A DNA stretch of 64,000 bases. Origin: Catenuloplanes niger (GTDB lineage Bacteria > Actinomycetota > Actinomycetes > Mycobacteriales > Micromonosporaceae). Where the stretch lies: NCBI RefSeq assembly GCF_031458255.1, contig NZ_JAVDYC010000001.1:868001-932000 (forward strand), read 5' to 3'. A program made the position numbers and the translations under genes. Every line of letters starts with the position of its first letter. The stretch's first letter is position 1. This document shows, piece by piece, positions 1 through 7,689 of the stretch. Under the pieces are notes generated by a model. The model made no database searches, was not told the origin of the DNA, and saw only the letters and a program-made list of their open reading frames with translations.

Positions 1-289
1 CGATGCTGACCGTCCCGGCCGCGCCGGTGTCGAACGCGGCCAGTTCGGCCTCCGCGCGTTCCAGCTGGGCCAGCACGGTGTTGGTGTGGGCGAGCAGGAT
101 CTCGCCGGCCGGGGTCAGGCGCACGCCCTTGGCGCCACGGTCGACCAGCCGGTGGCCGGTCTCCTGTTCCAGCGCGGTGAGCTGCTGCGACACCGCGGAC
201 GGGGTGAGAAACAGCGCGGCGGCGGCGGCCGTCACCGTACGGTGATCGGCCACCGCCCGCAGGATGTGCAGTCGCCGGACGTCGATCAT
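1..289 (-). CDS. LysR-family transcriptional regulator, N-terminal part (cut by window edge)
   Basis: This is the first ~96 residues of a LysR-type DNA-binding regulator; the effector-binding domain lies outside the window. From the ATG the protein reads MIDVRRLHILRAVADH, then the helix-turn-helix with the family signature TAAAAALFLTPSAVSQQ at about residues 19-35 and the wing segment RLTPAGEILL at about 60-70. It lies 17 bp downstream of kbl on the same strand, so it is probably transcribed with tdh-kbl and may control threonine use; that role is inference. The family call is secure, the ligand unknown. Confidence 0.88.
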   Translation of the reverse strand, partial: MIDVRRLHILRAVADHRTVTAAAAALFLTPSAVSQQLTALEQETGHRLVDRGAKGVRLTPAGEILLAHTNTVLAQLERAEAELAAFDTGAAGTVSI

Positions 290-306
290 GTCCGGACGAT
301 TGTCGC

Positions 307-1497
307 TCAGCCCTCCAGCGCCGCGCGGGCGGACACGAACGCTGTGACGGCGCGCTCCACGTCCTCGGCCGAGTGCGCGGCGGACAGCTGCACCCGGATC
401 CGGGCCTTGTCCTGCGGCACGACCGGGTAGGAGAAGCCGATCACGTACACGCCGCGCTCGAGCAGCAGCTGCGCGAGCCGGTCCGCCTTCGCCGCGTCGC
501 CGATCATGACGGGCGCGATCGGGTGGTCGCCGGGCAGGATGTCGAAGCCCTCCTCGACCATCCGGCGGCGGAACAGCTCGGTGTTCGCGGTCAGCCGCGC
601 GCGCAGCTCACCGGCGCCCTCGATCAGGTCGAGCACGGTCAGCGACGCGGCCGCGATCACCGGCGCGAGCGTGTTCGAGAAGAGGTACGGCCGGGAGCGC
701 TGGCGCAGCAGCGCGACGATCTCGGCGCGGGCCGCGACGTAGCCGCCGGACGCGCCGCCGAGCGCCTTGCCGAGCGTGCCGGTGACGATGTCGATCCGGT
801 CCAGCACGCCGTGCAGTTCCGGGGTGCCGCGGCCGTGCTCGCCGACGAAGCCGACCGCGTGCGAGTCGTCGACCATGACCATCGCGCCGTACCGGTCGGC
901 CAGGTCGCAGATCTCGCGGAGCGGCGCGACGTAGCCGTCCATCGAGAAGACGCCGTCCGTGACGATCAGCAGGCGCCGGGCGCCGCCCTCGACCGCGGCG
1001 ACGAGCTGCTTCTCCAGGTCGGCCATGTCCCGGTTGGCGTACCGGAAGCGGCGCGCCTTGGACAGCCGGATGCCGTCGATGATCGAGGCGTGGTTGAGCG
1101 CGTCGGAGATGACCGCGTCCTCCGCGCCGAGCAGCGTCTCGAACACGCCGCCGTTGGCGTCGAAGCAGGAGGAGTAGAGGATCGTGTCCTCCTGGCCGAG
1201 GAACGCCGACAGCCGCGCCTCCAGCTCCTTGTGCACCTCCTGGGTGCCGCAGATGAAGCGCACCGACGCCATGCCGTAGCCCCAGCGGTCCAGCGCGGCG
1301 TGCGCGGACGCGACCACGCGCGGGTCGTCGGCCAGGCCCAGGTAGTTGTTGGCGCAGAAGTTCAGCACCGCGTCACCGGTGGTGACGGTGACGTTCGCCG
1401 ACTGCGGGGTGGTGATCACCCGCTCGGACTTGTGCAGGCCGGCGGCCTTGATCTCGTCGAGGGTGGCGCGCAGGTCGTCGCGCACGGAAGTGAACAC
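307..1497 (-). CDS. kbl: Glycine C-acetyltransferase (2-amino-3-ketobutyrate CoA ligase)
   Basis: This PLP enzyme cleaves 2-amino-3-ketobutyrate with CoA to glycine and acetyl-CoA, the second step of threonine degradation by the threonine dehydrogenase route. The 396-aa length is normal for the family. It shows [15 protein letters not shown] near residue 48, the [18 protein letters not shown] region (about 210-227) and the PLP-lysine segment [10 protein letters not shown] (about 240). The GTG start lies only 2 bp after the tdh stop, so the two genes form one operon and almost certainly work in sequence. Related 8-amino-7-oxononanoate synthases are excluded mainly by the adjacent tdh. Confidence 0.95.
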   Translation of the reverse strand: MFTSVRDDLRATLDEIKAAGLHKSERVITTPQSANVTVTTGDAVLNFCANNYLGLADDPRVVASAHAALDRWGYGMASVRFICGTQEVHKELEARLSAFLGQEDTILYSSCFDANGGVFETLLGAEDAVISDALNHASIIDGIRLSKARRFRYANRDMADLEKQLVAAVEGGARRLLIVTDGVFSMDGYVAPLREICDLADRYGAMVMVDDSHAVGFVGEHGRGTPELHGVLDRIDIVTGTLGKALGGASGGYVAARAEIVALLRQRSRPYLFSNTLAPVIAAASLTVLDLIEGAGELRARLTANTELFRRRMVEEGFDILPGDHPIAPVMIGDAAKADRLAQLLLERGVYVIGFSYPVVPQDKARIRVQLSAAHSAEDVERAVTAFVSARAALEG

Positions 1498-1499
1498 GG

Positions 1500-2528
1500 T
1501 CAGTTGCTCCAGTCCAGGATGATCTTGCCACTGCGACCGCTCGCGGCGTCGGCGAACGCGGCCTCGAAGTCACGGAAGCCGTACCGTCCGGTGATCACGG
1601 GCGACAGATCAAGACCGCCCTCCAGCAGTACGGACATGGAGTACCAGGTCTCGAAGATCTCCCGGCCGTAGACGCCCTTGATGGTGATCATCGAGGTGAC
1701 CAGGCGGGCCCAGTCGATCGGGAACTCCTGTGCCGGCAGGCCGAGCATCGCGATCTTCCCGCCGTGCGTCATGTTCGCGATCATGTCGCGCATCGCGGAC
1801 GGGTGACCGGACATCTCCAGGCCGACGTCGAAGCCCTCGCGCAGGCCGAGCTGCCGCTGACCGTCCGCGATCGTGGCCTCGGCGACGTTCAGCGCGAGGC
1901 TGACACCGACCTTGCGGGCCAGGTCGAGGCGGTCCTCGCTGACATCCGTGATCATCACGTGCCGGGCGCCGGCGTGCGTGGCCACGGCCGCGGCCATCAG
2001 CCCGATCGGGCCGGCGCCGGTGATCAGCACGTCCTCGCCGACCAGCGGGAACGACAGCGCGGTGTGCACGGCGTTGCCGAACGGGTCGAAGATCGCGGCC
2101 ACGTCCGGCTCGACCGGCACCCGGTGCACCCAGATGTTCGTGGCGGGCAGCACGACGTACTCGGCGAACGCGCCGTCCCGGCCGACGCCGAGCCCGATCG
2201 TGGCCCGGCACATGTGGCGGCGCCCGGCCAGGCAGTTGCGGCACTTGCCGCACACCAGGTGGCCTTCGCCGCTGACCAGGTCGCCGACCGTGACGTCGGT
2301 GACGTTCCGGCCGATCTCGACGACCTCACCGGCGAACTCGTGGCCGACGATCAGCGGCGTGCGGATCGACTGCTGCGCCCAGCCGTCCCAGGCCCGGATG
2401 TGCAGGTCGGTGCCGCAGATGCCGGTGCGCCGCACCCGGACCAGCACGTCGTCCGCGCCGACGGCCGGCTCGGGCACGTCCGTCAGCCACAGGCCGGGCT
2501 CGGCTCTCTCCTTGACCAGTGCCTTCAA
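1500..2528 (-). CDS. tdh: L-threonine 3-dehydrogenase
   Basis: This zinc-dependent, NAD-linked medium-chain dehydrogenase oxidises L-threonine to 2-amino-3-ketobutyrate. The 342 residues carry the catalytic zinc ligands in GICGTDLHI (Cys about 38) and GHEFAGEV, the structural zinc site [15 protein letters not shown] (about 93-107), and the Rossmann segment [10 protein letters not shown] (about 167-176). The chosen start is TTG at 2528, because a GAGGAG ribosome site lies at the right distance and [13 protein letters not shown] aligns with the family N-terminus. It is the first gene of tdh-kbl. Confidence 0.95.
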   Translation of the reverse strand: MKALVKERAEPGLWLTDVPEPAVGADDVLVRVRRTGICGTDLHIRAWDGWAQQSIRTPLIVGHEFAGEVVEIGRNVTDVTVGDLVSGEGHLVCGKCRNCLAGRRHMCRATIGLGVGRDGAFAEYVVLPATNIWVHRVPVEPDVAAIFDPFGNAVHTALSFPLVGEDVLITGAGPIGLMAAAVATHAGARHVMITDVSEDRLDLARKVGVSLALNVAEATIADGQRQLGLREGFDVGLEMSGHPSAMRDMIANMTHGGKIAMLGLPAQEFPIDWARLVTSMITIKGVYGREIFETWYSMSVLLEGGLDLSPVITGRYGFRDFEAAFADAASGRSGKIILDWSN

Positions 2529-2715
2529 CGCGTCGGCTCCTCATCGGCCGGAAGTGGTGCGATTCGCACGTCAATGTTCACCATCGCCTCCCCACCGGTC
2601 TATCGAGGATTTCTTAACCCGGTCCGCAGCACAGCTTCACGCGCGTGCCCGACCGGCCCGGACGAGCACCGGGACGCGCGTTTCCGGGCCGGGTGCCCGG
2701 GCGGCGCGCACGGCG

Positions 2716-3819
2716 TCAGACGCCCCAGTCACCGGTGGTCACGAATCGCTCCAGCCGCCGGGTCGCCGCGGCGAGATCCCACCCCTTGCCGGCCAGCCAG
2801 TCGTCGTCGTAGAAGGTCCGGCGGTACGGCCCGGGGCCGTCGGCCGCCACGAGGACCACGGCACCGGACTCGCCCGCCCGGATCATCCGGTGCGCCAGGT
2901 GGCAGGCGCCCCACAGGCAGGCGCCGGTCGACGGCCCGGCCGGCACGCCGAGGACGCGGGCGAGGACCCGCATGGCGGCCACACCGGACGCGTCCGGCAC
3001 CGGGATGACCAGGTCCACCACGTCGGGGTCGAAGGCCGGTTCCATCCGCGGCCGGCCGATGCCCTCGATGCGGGACGGCATCCCGGTCCCGTAGTCACGG
3101 GTGCCGGTGACCCAGCCGGGAAAGTACGCCGAGTTCTCCGCGTCGACGACCGCGAGGCGGGTGGCGTGCCCGTACCGCCGCAGGTATCGGCCGATCGCCC
3201 GCGAGGTGGCCCCGGTGCCGACACCGGTCACGATCCAGGCGGGCGCCGGCCGCCCCCGCGCCGCGAGGTCGTGCAGGATCTCGTCGGCCAGTCCGGGCAC
3301 CCCGTTGTCCAGGTCCGCGTCGATGGCCGGGCCGAGCGTGGACAGGCAGTCCAGGTAGTGCCCGCCCACCCGTCGCGCCAGCCGTTCCGCGTGGTCGTAG
3401 ACGGCCGGCGGTGGGTCGACCCGGTGCACGGCGCCGCCCCGCTCGACGATCCGGGCCAGGCGGTCCGGCGCGGACCGGGCGGGGACCACGGCGGTGAACG
3501 GCAACCCGAGCATCCGGGCGACGTGCGCCTCCGCGACCGCCAGGTTCCCGCCGGTCGCCTCCACCAGCCGGGTGCCGCGCCGGACGGCGCCGCGCACGAC
3601 GGCGGCGAGAACGAGGCTGCGGGCGAACCGGTACTTGACGCTCCCGGTGGTACGCGCCGACTCGTCCTTGACGTACACGGGCACCGCCGGCACGCCGGGG
3701 AGGGAAAGGCGGACCAGCGGTGTCGCCGCCTCCGCCGCCCGGTCGGCAGCCAGCAGCCCCGCGGCGCGCCGGGCCCAGTCCGCGTCCGCCGGCTCCGGCC
3801 GAACACCCGGGGTCGTCAT
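2716..3819 (-). CDS. PLP-dependent cysteine synthase-like protein
   Basis: This 367-aa fold-type II PLP enzyme resembles O-acetylserine sulfhydrylases and related beta-replacement enzymes. The lysine motif is TGSVKYRFA, followed by EATGGNLAVAEAHVARMLG (substrate loop) and GVGTGATSRAIGRYLRR (phosphate-binding loop). The start is the ATG giving MTTPGVRPEP; it lies 11 bp after the stop of the upstream HTH gene, so the pair is an operon. The sequence departs from true CysK (a longer N-terminus and SARTTGSVKYR in place of the usual NPxxSVKDR), so the substrate may differ. No sulfur-assimilation genes lie nearby. Confidence 0.8.
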   Translation of the reverse strand: MTTPGVRPEPADADWARRAAGLLAADRAAEAATPLVRLSLPGVPAVPVYVKDESARTTGSVKYRFARSLVLAAVVRGAVRRGTRLVEATGGNLAVAEAHVARMLGLPFTAVVPARSAPDRLARIVERGGAVHRVDPPPAVYDHAERLARRVGGHYLDCLSTLGPAIDADLDNGVPGLADEILHDLAARGRPAPAWIVTGVGTGATSRAIGRYLRRYGHATRLAVVDAENSAYFPGWVTGTRDYGTGMPSRIEGIGRPRMEPAFDPDVVDLVIPVPDASGVAAMRVLARVLGVPAGPSTGACLWGACHLAHRMIRAGESGAVVLVAADGPGPYRRTFYDDDWLAGKGWDLAAATRRLERFVTTGDWGV

Positions 3820-3830
3820 CGTCGCGCCGG

Positions 3831-4385
3831 TCAGTCCGGTGGCGACAGGTGCGCCAGGCGCTCCCGGACCGAGCTGACCAGCACCCCGCCGCCGGACTCG
3901 GCACGCCGCAGCTTGCCGCGCTTGACGAGGTCGTGCACGCCCTGCCGGGTGATGCCGAGCATCGCGCTCGCCACCGCCAGCGAGACCGCCTCGGCGGCCG
4001 GGTGGCCGAACCGGCGCACGACGAGCGCGCCGAACGGTGTGCGCCACCAATCGTGCGGTGGCGCGAACACGTCATCGGTCCGGTAGATCTCGGCGACGAG
4101 GCGGAACGCGGTCTCGGCGGCGAGCCGCTCGTCCGGCCCGAGCACCTGCGCCGCCCACACCTCAGCGGCGATCTCGAGTCGGCCGCGCAGCGACGCCGAG
4201 GCGGGTGGGCCGGCACCGTCCGGGCCGAGCAACCGGTCCAGCGGGTCGAACAGGCGCGCCGCCGCGTCCCGCGTGAGCTGGCGGACGATCGCCACGTGCG
4301 CCGCGGTCGTGGCGTTCCCGGATCCCGCGGCCACGCGCCCGGCGCTCGGTGCGGCCACGCGCCCGGCGCTTAGATGTCCACTCAT
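3831..4385 (-). CDS. Small DNA-binding (excisionase/HTH-like) protein
   Basis: This 184-aa protein has an Ala/Gly-rich start, a helical middle part with WAAQVLGPDERLAAETAFRL, and a C-terminal helix-turn-helix-like stretch (about 140-180) reading SAMLGITRQGVHDLVKRGKL followed by LVSSVRERL. That pattern is typical of MerR/excisionase-type DNA-binding modules. I do not recognise the full-length family. It is first in an operon with the cysteine-synthase-like gene and has a perfect 9-bp inverted repeat 20 bp upstream of its start, which suggests autoregulation (inference). Confidence 0.6.
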   Translation of the reverse strand: MSGHLSAGRVAAPSAGRVAAGSGNATTAAHVAIVRQLTRDAAARLFDPLDRLLGPDGAGPPASASLRGRLEIAAEVWAAQVLGPDERLAAETAFRLVAEIYRTDDVFAPPHDWWRTPFGALVVRRFGHPAAEAVSLAVASAMLGITRQGVHDLVKRGKLRRAESGGGVLVSSVRERLAHLSPPD

Positions 4386-4404
4386 CGTGGCGGCAGCCTA
4401 CCAA

Positions 4405-4429
4405 CTACTTGACAGCTGGCGTCAAGTAG
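4405..4429. promoter_or_regulatory. Perfect inverted repeat, probable operator of the HTH/PLP operon
   Basis: CTACTTGAC, 7 bp, GTCAAGTAG: two perfect 9-bp arms directly upstream of the HTH gene start at 4385. On the minus strand the repeat contains TTGACG, a possible -35 element, with a TAGGCT -10-like hexamer at 4400-4395. A protein bound here would block that promoter. The assignment to the adjacent HTH protein is inference. Confidence 0.6.
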
Positions 4430-4493
4430 CTGCGCATTCCCGGATCGCGTGTGGTCATGCGCACCTTGCCGCGGCCGGGCACCGGGTCGATAG

Positions 4494-4506
4494 TTGGCAG
4501 TGCCAA
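4494..4506. promoter_or_regulatory. Short palindrome upstream of the secreted protein gene
   Basis: TTGGCA, 1 bp, TGCCAA: a perfect 6-1-6 palindrome 20 bp before the ATG at 4527 and just ahead of the ribosome site CTGAGGAGG. It is placed where a repressor could block transcription or early elongation. The binding protein is unknown. Confidence 0.4.
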
Positions 4507-4526
4507 AAGAACTGAGGAGGCACACC

Positions 4527-5337
4527 ATGAGCCGCTCCCCACTCCCCCGCCGGATCGCCGTCCCCGCGGTCGCCGCGGCCGTCCTGGCCGCCACGGCCAC
4601 GGCCGTGATCGCCGGCGCGCGGGGCGACGAGACCCCGCCCGCCGCGCCCGCGGCCGCCCACGAGCACGGCCCGCACCTCACGTCCGCGGGCGGCGACGCC
4701 GAACCGGCCCCGTTCGACCTGGTGGAGACGTCGGTGCGGCGCGACGGCGACACGGTCGTGTTCACCGAGAAGGTGCGTGGCCGGGCCGGTGCGACGACCC
4801 CCGAACCGGTCGGCACGGTTCGGTGGCAGCTCGGTGCTCAGCTACGTCTGGCCGGTCTCGCTGAACGCGTCCACGGTCGGCTTCACCGCGGACAGCGGGA
4901 CGCTCGCGCTCGCCGCGACCAGCCACCCGGACTTCGACGACACGCCGCTGGTCGACGAGAACGGCAACGGCCGCAAGGACGACGACGGCGGCCTCTGGCA
5001 CGCGCACTGGGTCGTTCTCGTGCCGGACACCACCCGGCCGGACGGCGCGCTCAAGGTCCGGGACATCGCGCCCGGCGAGGCGCCCGCGCTGCCGTCGACG
5101 TGGCCGGGCGCGCCGATCTACATCGACAGCCCGTCCTACCCGACCGAGCTGACCGGGCAGGTGGTCCGGATCGACGTACCGATGCAGGTCCTCGGCGCGC
5201 CGGAGTCGTTCTCCTACGACGGCGTCACGGCGGCCCTGAAGGTCAGCGCCGACCTGCACGACCCGCTGCTGCGGGTGGAGAACGTCTTCGACGTCGCCTC
5301 CGGTGACCTGTCCCTGCCGGGCCGGTTCGAGAAGTGA
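4527..5337 (+). pseudogene. Secreted protein of unknown function, interrupted by a +1 frameshift
   Basis: The reading frame from the ATG at 4527 (ribosome site CTGAGGAGG) encodes a signal peptide (MSRSPLPRRIAVPAVAAAVL, cleavage probably near residue 31), then a mature domain up to EPVGT. Near 4817-4818 an extra G shifts the frame. In the +1 frame the protein continues GGSSVLSYVWPVSLNAS and runs to the stop at 5335-5337 through a well-coded segment with DENGNGRKDDDGG, which is calcium-site-like. Removing one base joins both parts into an exported protein of ~269 aa. It is either a genuine pseudogene or a sequencing error. I do not recognise the family. Confidence 0.7.
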
Positions 5338-5421
5338 GCCCGGCGCGGCCGGCCGTGGTGCGCCCACCGCGCCGTGTCGCGAGTCCACCGAACGACACCG
5401 CCGATGAAGAGGAGAGAGACC

Positions 5422-5658
5422 ATGACCGCCACCTGGCTGCCCACACTGATCACCGCGAGCCCCGAGGAGGGGTACGACCTGGCCGTCACGCTGTCCCGGG
5501 TCGCGGTCCGGAAGACCCAGCCCGACGGCGAGGTACGCGCCCGGTTGCGGCAGTCCTACGACGAGGACTTCGGCGCCCTGATCGCCATCTCGCACGTCGT
5601 GGCCACGAACTTCCGGACCGTGGCCGCCGCGAACGACTACTGGCGGAGCGCGGGGTAG
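5422..5658 (+). CDS. Small protein of unknown function (78 aa)
   Basis: The start ATG has a strong ribosome site (GAAGAGGAGAG) and gives MTATWLPTLITASPEEGYDLAV. The 78 residues are soluble, mostly helical, and end YWRSAG. The gene sits 84 bp after the frameshifted secreted protein on the same strand and is convergent with the DUF6882 gene. Codon use is normal for the region, so I take it as real. No family recognised. Confidence 0.6.
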   Translation: MTATWLPTLITASPEEGYDLAVTLSRVAVRKTQPDGEVRARLRQSYDEDFGALIAISHVVATNFRTVAAANDYWRSAG

Positions 5659-5670
5659 CCGGCCCGGACG

Positions 5671-6336
5671 TCAGCCGGGCTGGATCGAGCCGGTCAGCCC
5701 GGTGACCCGGCCGAGCTCGTCGAAGGCGACCCGCACGTCGGTGCCGCCCGGGTGCCGGCCGGTCACCTCGGCCGGGGTGTCCTCGACCTGCCAGCCCTGC
5801 TGGGCCAGGAACGAGGTGACCATCAACCGGTGGTCGACCGGGAAGCCCTGCAGGACCTGGCCGACGACCGTGAGGACGCGCTCCGGGCGGGCCGGTGCGA
5901 CGATCTCGGCGGGAAGCCCTTCGAGGTGGAAGAAGAGCGCCCCGCCGTCGTACGGCCCGCGGTAGTAGCAGCGGCCGCTCAGCGCGGACGCGACCAGCGC
6001 CAGCTGCCCGCCCTGCGCCCGGTCGAGCGGGAACGACGCCTCGGTCAGCTCCGGGATCCCGTTGTTCGCACCGTACTCGCGCATCCACATGGCCAGGCCG
6101 AGCAGCGCCGGCGGGAGGTTGCTGGCCTCGTTCGCCCAGGCCCACAGCCAGGTGCCGTCGTGGTGGCTCTCGGTGCCGAGCAGTTGCACCCGGTAGCGCA
6201 GATCGCCGCCGAACGTGGCGGTCCCCTCGGTCAGGTCGAGCTGCCAGTCGCGGTCGCCGAGGTGATCGGCGAGCGCGAGCTGACGGGCGAGCGCGGTGGC
6301 GACGTGGCGGCTGAACAGGTCCTCGAACGGTGTCAC
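5671..6336 (-). CDS. DUF6882-like cytoplasmic protein
   Basis: This 221-aa protein of unknown function has the hallmark segment GTWLWAWANEASNLP near residue 61, preceded by an LGTESHHDG beta-strand region, and a C-terminal basic/acidic beta-rich tail. I match it to the DUF6882 family from memory of that Trp-rich motif; no biochemical role is known. The start is GTG at 6336. There are no membrane segments or signal peptide. It is convergent with the 78-aa gene and ends 12 bp from it. Confidence 0.65.
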   Translation of the reverse strand: MTPFEDLFSRHVATALARQLALADHLGDRDWQLDLTEGTATFGGDLRYRVQLLGTESHHDGTWLWAWANEASNLPPALLGLAMWMREYGANNGIPELTEASFPLDRAQGGQLALVASALSGRCYYRGPYDGGALFFHLEGLPAEIVAPARPERVLTVVGQVLQGFPVDHRLMVTSFLAQQGWQVEDTPAEVTGRHPGGTDVRVAFDELGRVTGLTGSIQPG

Positions 6337-6358
6337 GCCCGGATCGTACGGGTCTGGA

Positions 6359-7540
6359 TCAACAGTCCGTCAGCACGTCGACGACCCGGTCGATCTCGCC
6401 CTCGGTGTTGAAGTAGTGCGGGGACAGGCGCAGGCACCATTCGATGCCCTTGTCGGCGAAGTCGAAGCGGGCGTGCTCGCGCAGCGTCACCGAGCTGTTG
6501 ATCCCGTGCCCGGTCAGCGTCGCCTTCAGCGGTGCCGGTGCCGCGCCGTCGACCGCGCAGGTGACGATCGCACCGAGCGCGGGGCCGCGGTCCAGGACCG
6601 TGACGCCGTCGATCTCGCGCAACCGGTCCCGCAGCGACGCGGCCAGGCCGACCGCGCGCCGGGACAGTGCCGGGACGCCGATCCGGCGGGCGTAGCGGAT
6701 CGCGGCGGACAGGCCGAGCAGCCCGGCGTACGGGAACTCCCAGTCCTCGAACCGGGCCGCGGTCGCCACCGGCCGGTAGGCGCCCGGCTCGGTCCAGTGC
6801 GCGCCGCGCATGTCGATGAACAGCGGCTCGTAGCCGGCCGCGAGCACGCGTGCGGAGACGTACAGCAGGCCGGTGCCGCGCGGGCCGCGCAGGAACTTGC
6901 GGCCGGTCGCGGTGAGCAGGTCCGCGCCGATCTCCGTCACGTCCAGCGGCACCTGCCCGATCGACTGGCACGCGTCGACCAGGTAGAGCAGGTCCAGCTC
7001 GCGGCAGTGCCGGCCGATCGCGGCGACCGGTGCGATCAGGCCGGAGCTGGTCGGCACGTGGGTGACCGCGACCAGCCGGGGCCGGTGCGCGCGCATCAGC
7101 GCGGCCATCGCGTCCACGTCCACGCCGCCGCCGGGCGCGTCCGGCGCGTGCACCACCCGCACACCGCGCCGCCGGGCCAGGGACAGGAACGCGATCTGGT
7201 TGGAGATGTAGTCGTCCCGGGTGGTCAGCACGACGTCGCCGGGCGCGAAGTCGATCGCGGACAGTGCGGTCGCGTACGCGTGCGTGCTGTTGTTCGCGAA
7301 CGCGATCTCCGCCGGCTGCGCGCCGAGCAGTGCCGCCGCCTCGGTGTAGAAGTCCTGGATCTGCTCCGCGCGCGCGTCCGCCGCCTCGTAGCCGCCGATC
7401 TCCGCCTCGAGCCGCAGGTGCCCGGTCATCGCGTCCAGCACCGGCGCCGGCGGCAGGCTGCTGCCCGCGTTGTTGAGGTGGACCACCCGCGCGCAACCCG
7501 GGGTGTCGGCCCGCAGCGCGGCGACATCGAGATTCTCCAT
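6359..7540 (-). CDS. Class V aminotransferase / cysteine desulfurase-like PLP enzyme
   Basis: This 393-aa fold-type I PLP enzyme fits the class V aminotransferase family (cysteine desulfurase, isopenicillin N epimerase-like). From MENLDVAALRADTPG it contains HLNNAGSSLPP near the N-terminus, TRDDYISNQIA, VDACQSIGQVPLD (PLP-binding Asp/Gln region, about 205) and the Schiff-base lysine in TATGRKFLRGPRGTG (about 233). I start it at 7540, not 15 bp upstream, to match the family N-terminus. It is transcribed divergently from the tRNA-like element and the 669-aa unknown protein, with 75 bp between them. Substrate not predictable. Confidence 0.82.
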   Translation of the reverse strand: MENLDVAALRADTPGCARVVHLNNAGSSLPPAPVLDAMTGHLRLEAEIGGYEAADARAEQIQDFYTEAAALLGAQPAEIAFANNSTHAYATALSAIDFAPGDVVLTTRDDYISNQIAFLSLARRRGVRVVHAPDAPGGGVDVDAMAALMRAHRPRLVAVTHVPTSSGLIAPVAAIGRHCRELDLLYLVDACQSIGQVPLDVTEIGADLLTATGRKFLRGPRGTGLLYVSARVLAAGYEPLFIDMRGAHWTEPGAYRPVATAARFEDWEFPYAGLLGLSAAIRYARRIGVPALSRRAVGLAASLRDRLREIDGVTVLDRGPALGAIVTCAVDGAAPAPLKATLTGHGINSSVTLREHARFDFADKGIEWCLRLSPHYFNTEGEIDRVVDVLTDC

Positions 7541-7598
7541 ACGCGACGATAACAATCGATGTCAGAAAAATGTGCGGCGCCGGGCGTACCGCTTGCCC

Positions 7599-7604
7599 TA
7601 GGGT
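7599..7604 (+). promoter_or_regulatory. Candidate -10 element ahead of the tRNA-like RNA
   Basis: TAGGGT fits the actinobacterial TAnnnT pattern and would place a transcript start near 7610-7612, a few bases before the tRNA-like fold at 7616. I see no good -35 hexamer at 16-19 bp spacing, so this is tentative. Confidence 0.3.
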
Positions 7605-7615
7605 CTTGGCAGCGA

Positions 7616-7687
7616 CGGCGTGTAGCTCAGCGAGACAGAGCACCGGGCTGCTTCCCGGAGGGCGCGGGGGCGGGGCCCGCCACGCCG
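7616..7687 (+). ncRNA. tRNA-like cloverleaf forming the leader of the 669-aa protein mRNA
   Basis: The 72 bases fold into a complete cloverleaf with no mismatches. The acceptor stem pairs CGGCGTG (7616-7622) with CACGCCG (7681-7687), joined by T8 and A9. The D stem pairs GCTC (7625-7628) with GAGC (7638-7641) around a 9-nt loop starting AG and ending A, followed by A26. The anticodon stem pairs CCGGG with CCCGG (7643-7647, 7654-7658). There is a 5-nt variable loop, and a T stem GCGGG/CCCGC (7664-7668, 7676-7680) with a 7-nt loop. It departs from a working tRNA: the T loop is GGCGGGG and lacks TTCRA, the D loop lacks GG, the anticodon-type loop has 6 nt (CTGCTT), and no CCA follows. It ends 2 bp before the ATG at 7690. 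I read it as a structured tRNA mimic, not a tRNA gene. Confidence 0.75.
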
Positions 7688-7689
7688 GC

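Noticed and set aside
7616-7687. Reading the cloverleaf as a functional tRNA gene
   Set aside because: T loop lacks TTCRA, D loop lacks GG, anticodon loop has 6 nt and no CCA follows; it also abuts a start codon.
7570-7689. Upstream ATG at 7570 as the start of the 669-aa protein
   Set aside because: It would translate the whole tRNA-like fold and adds low-complexity sequence; the ATG at 7690 follows the fold directly.
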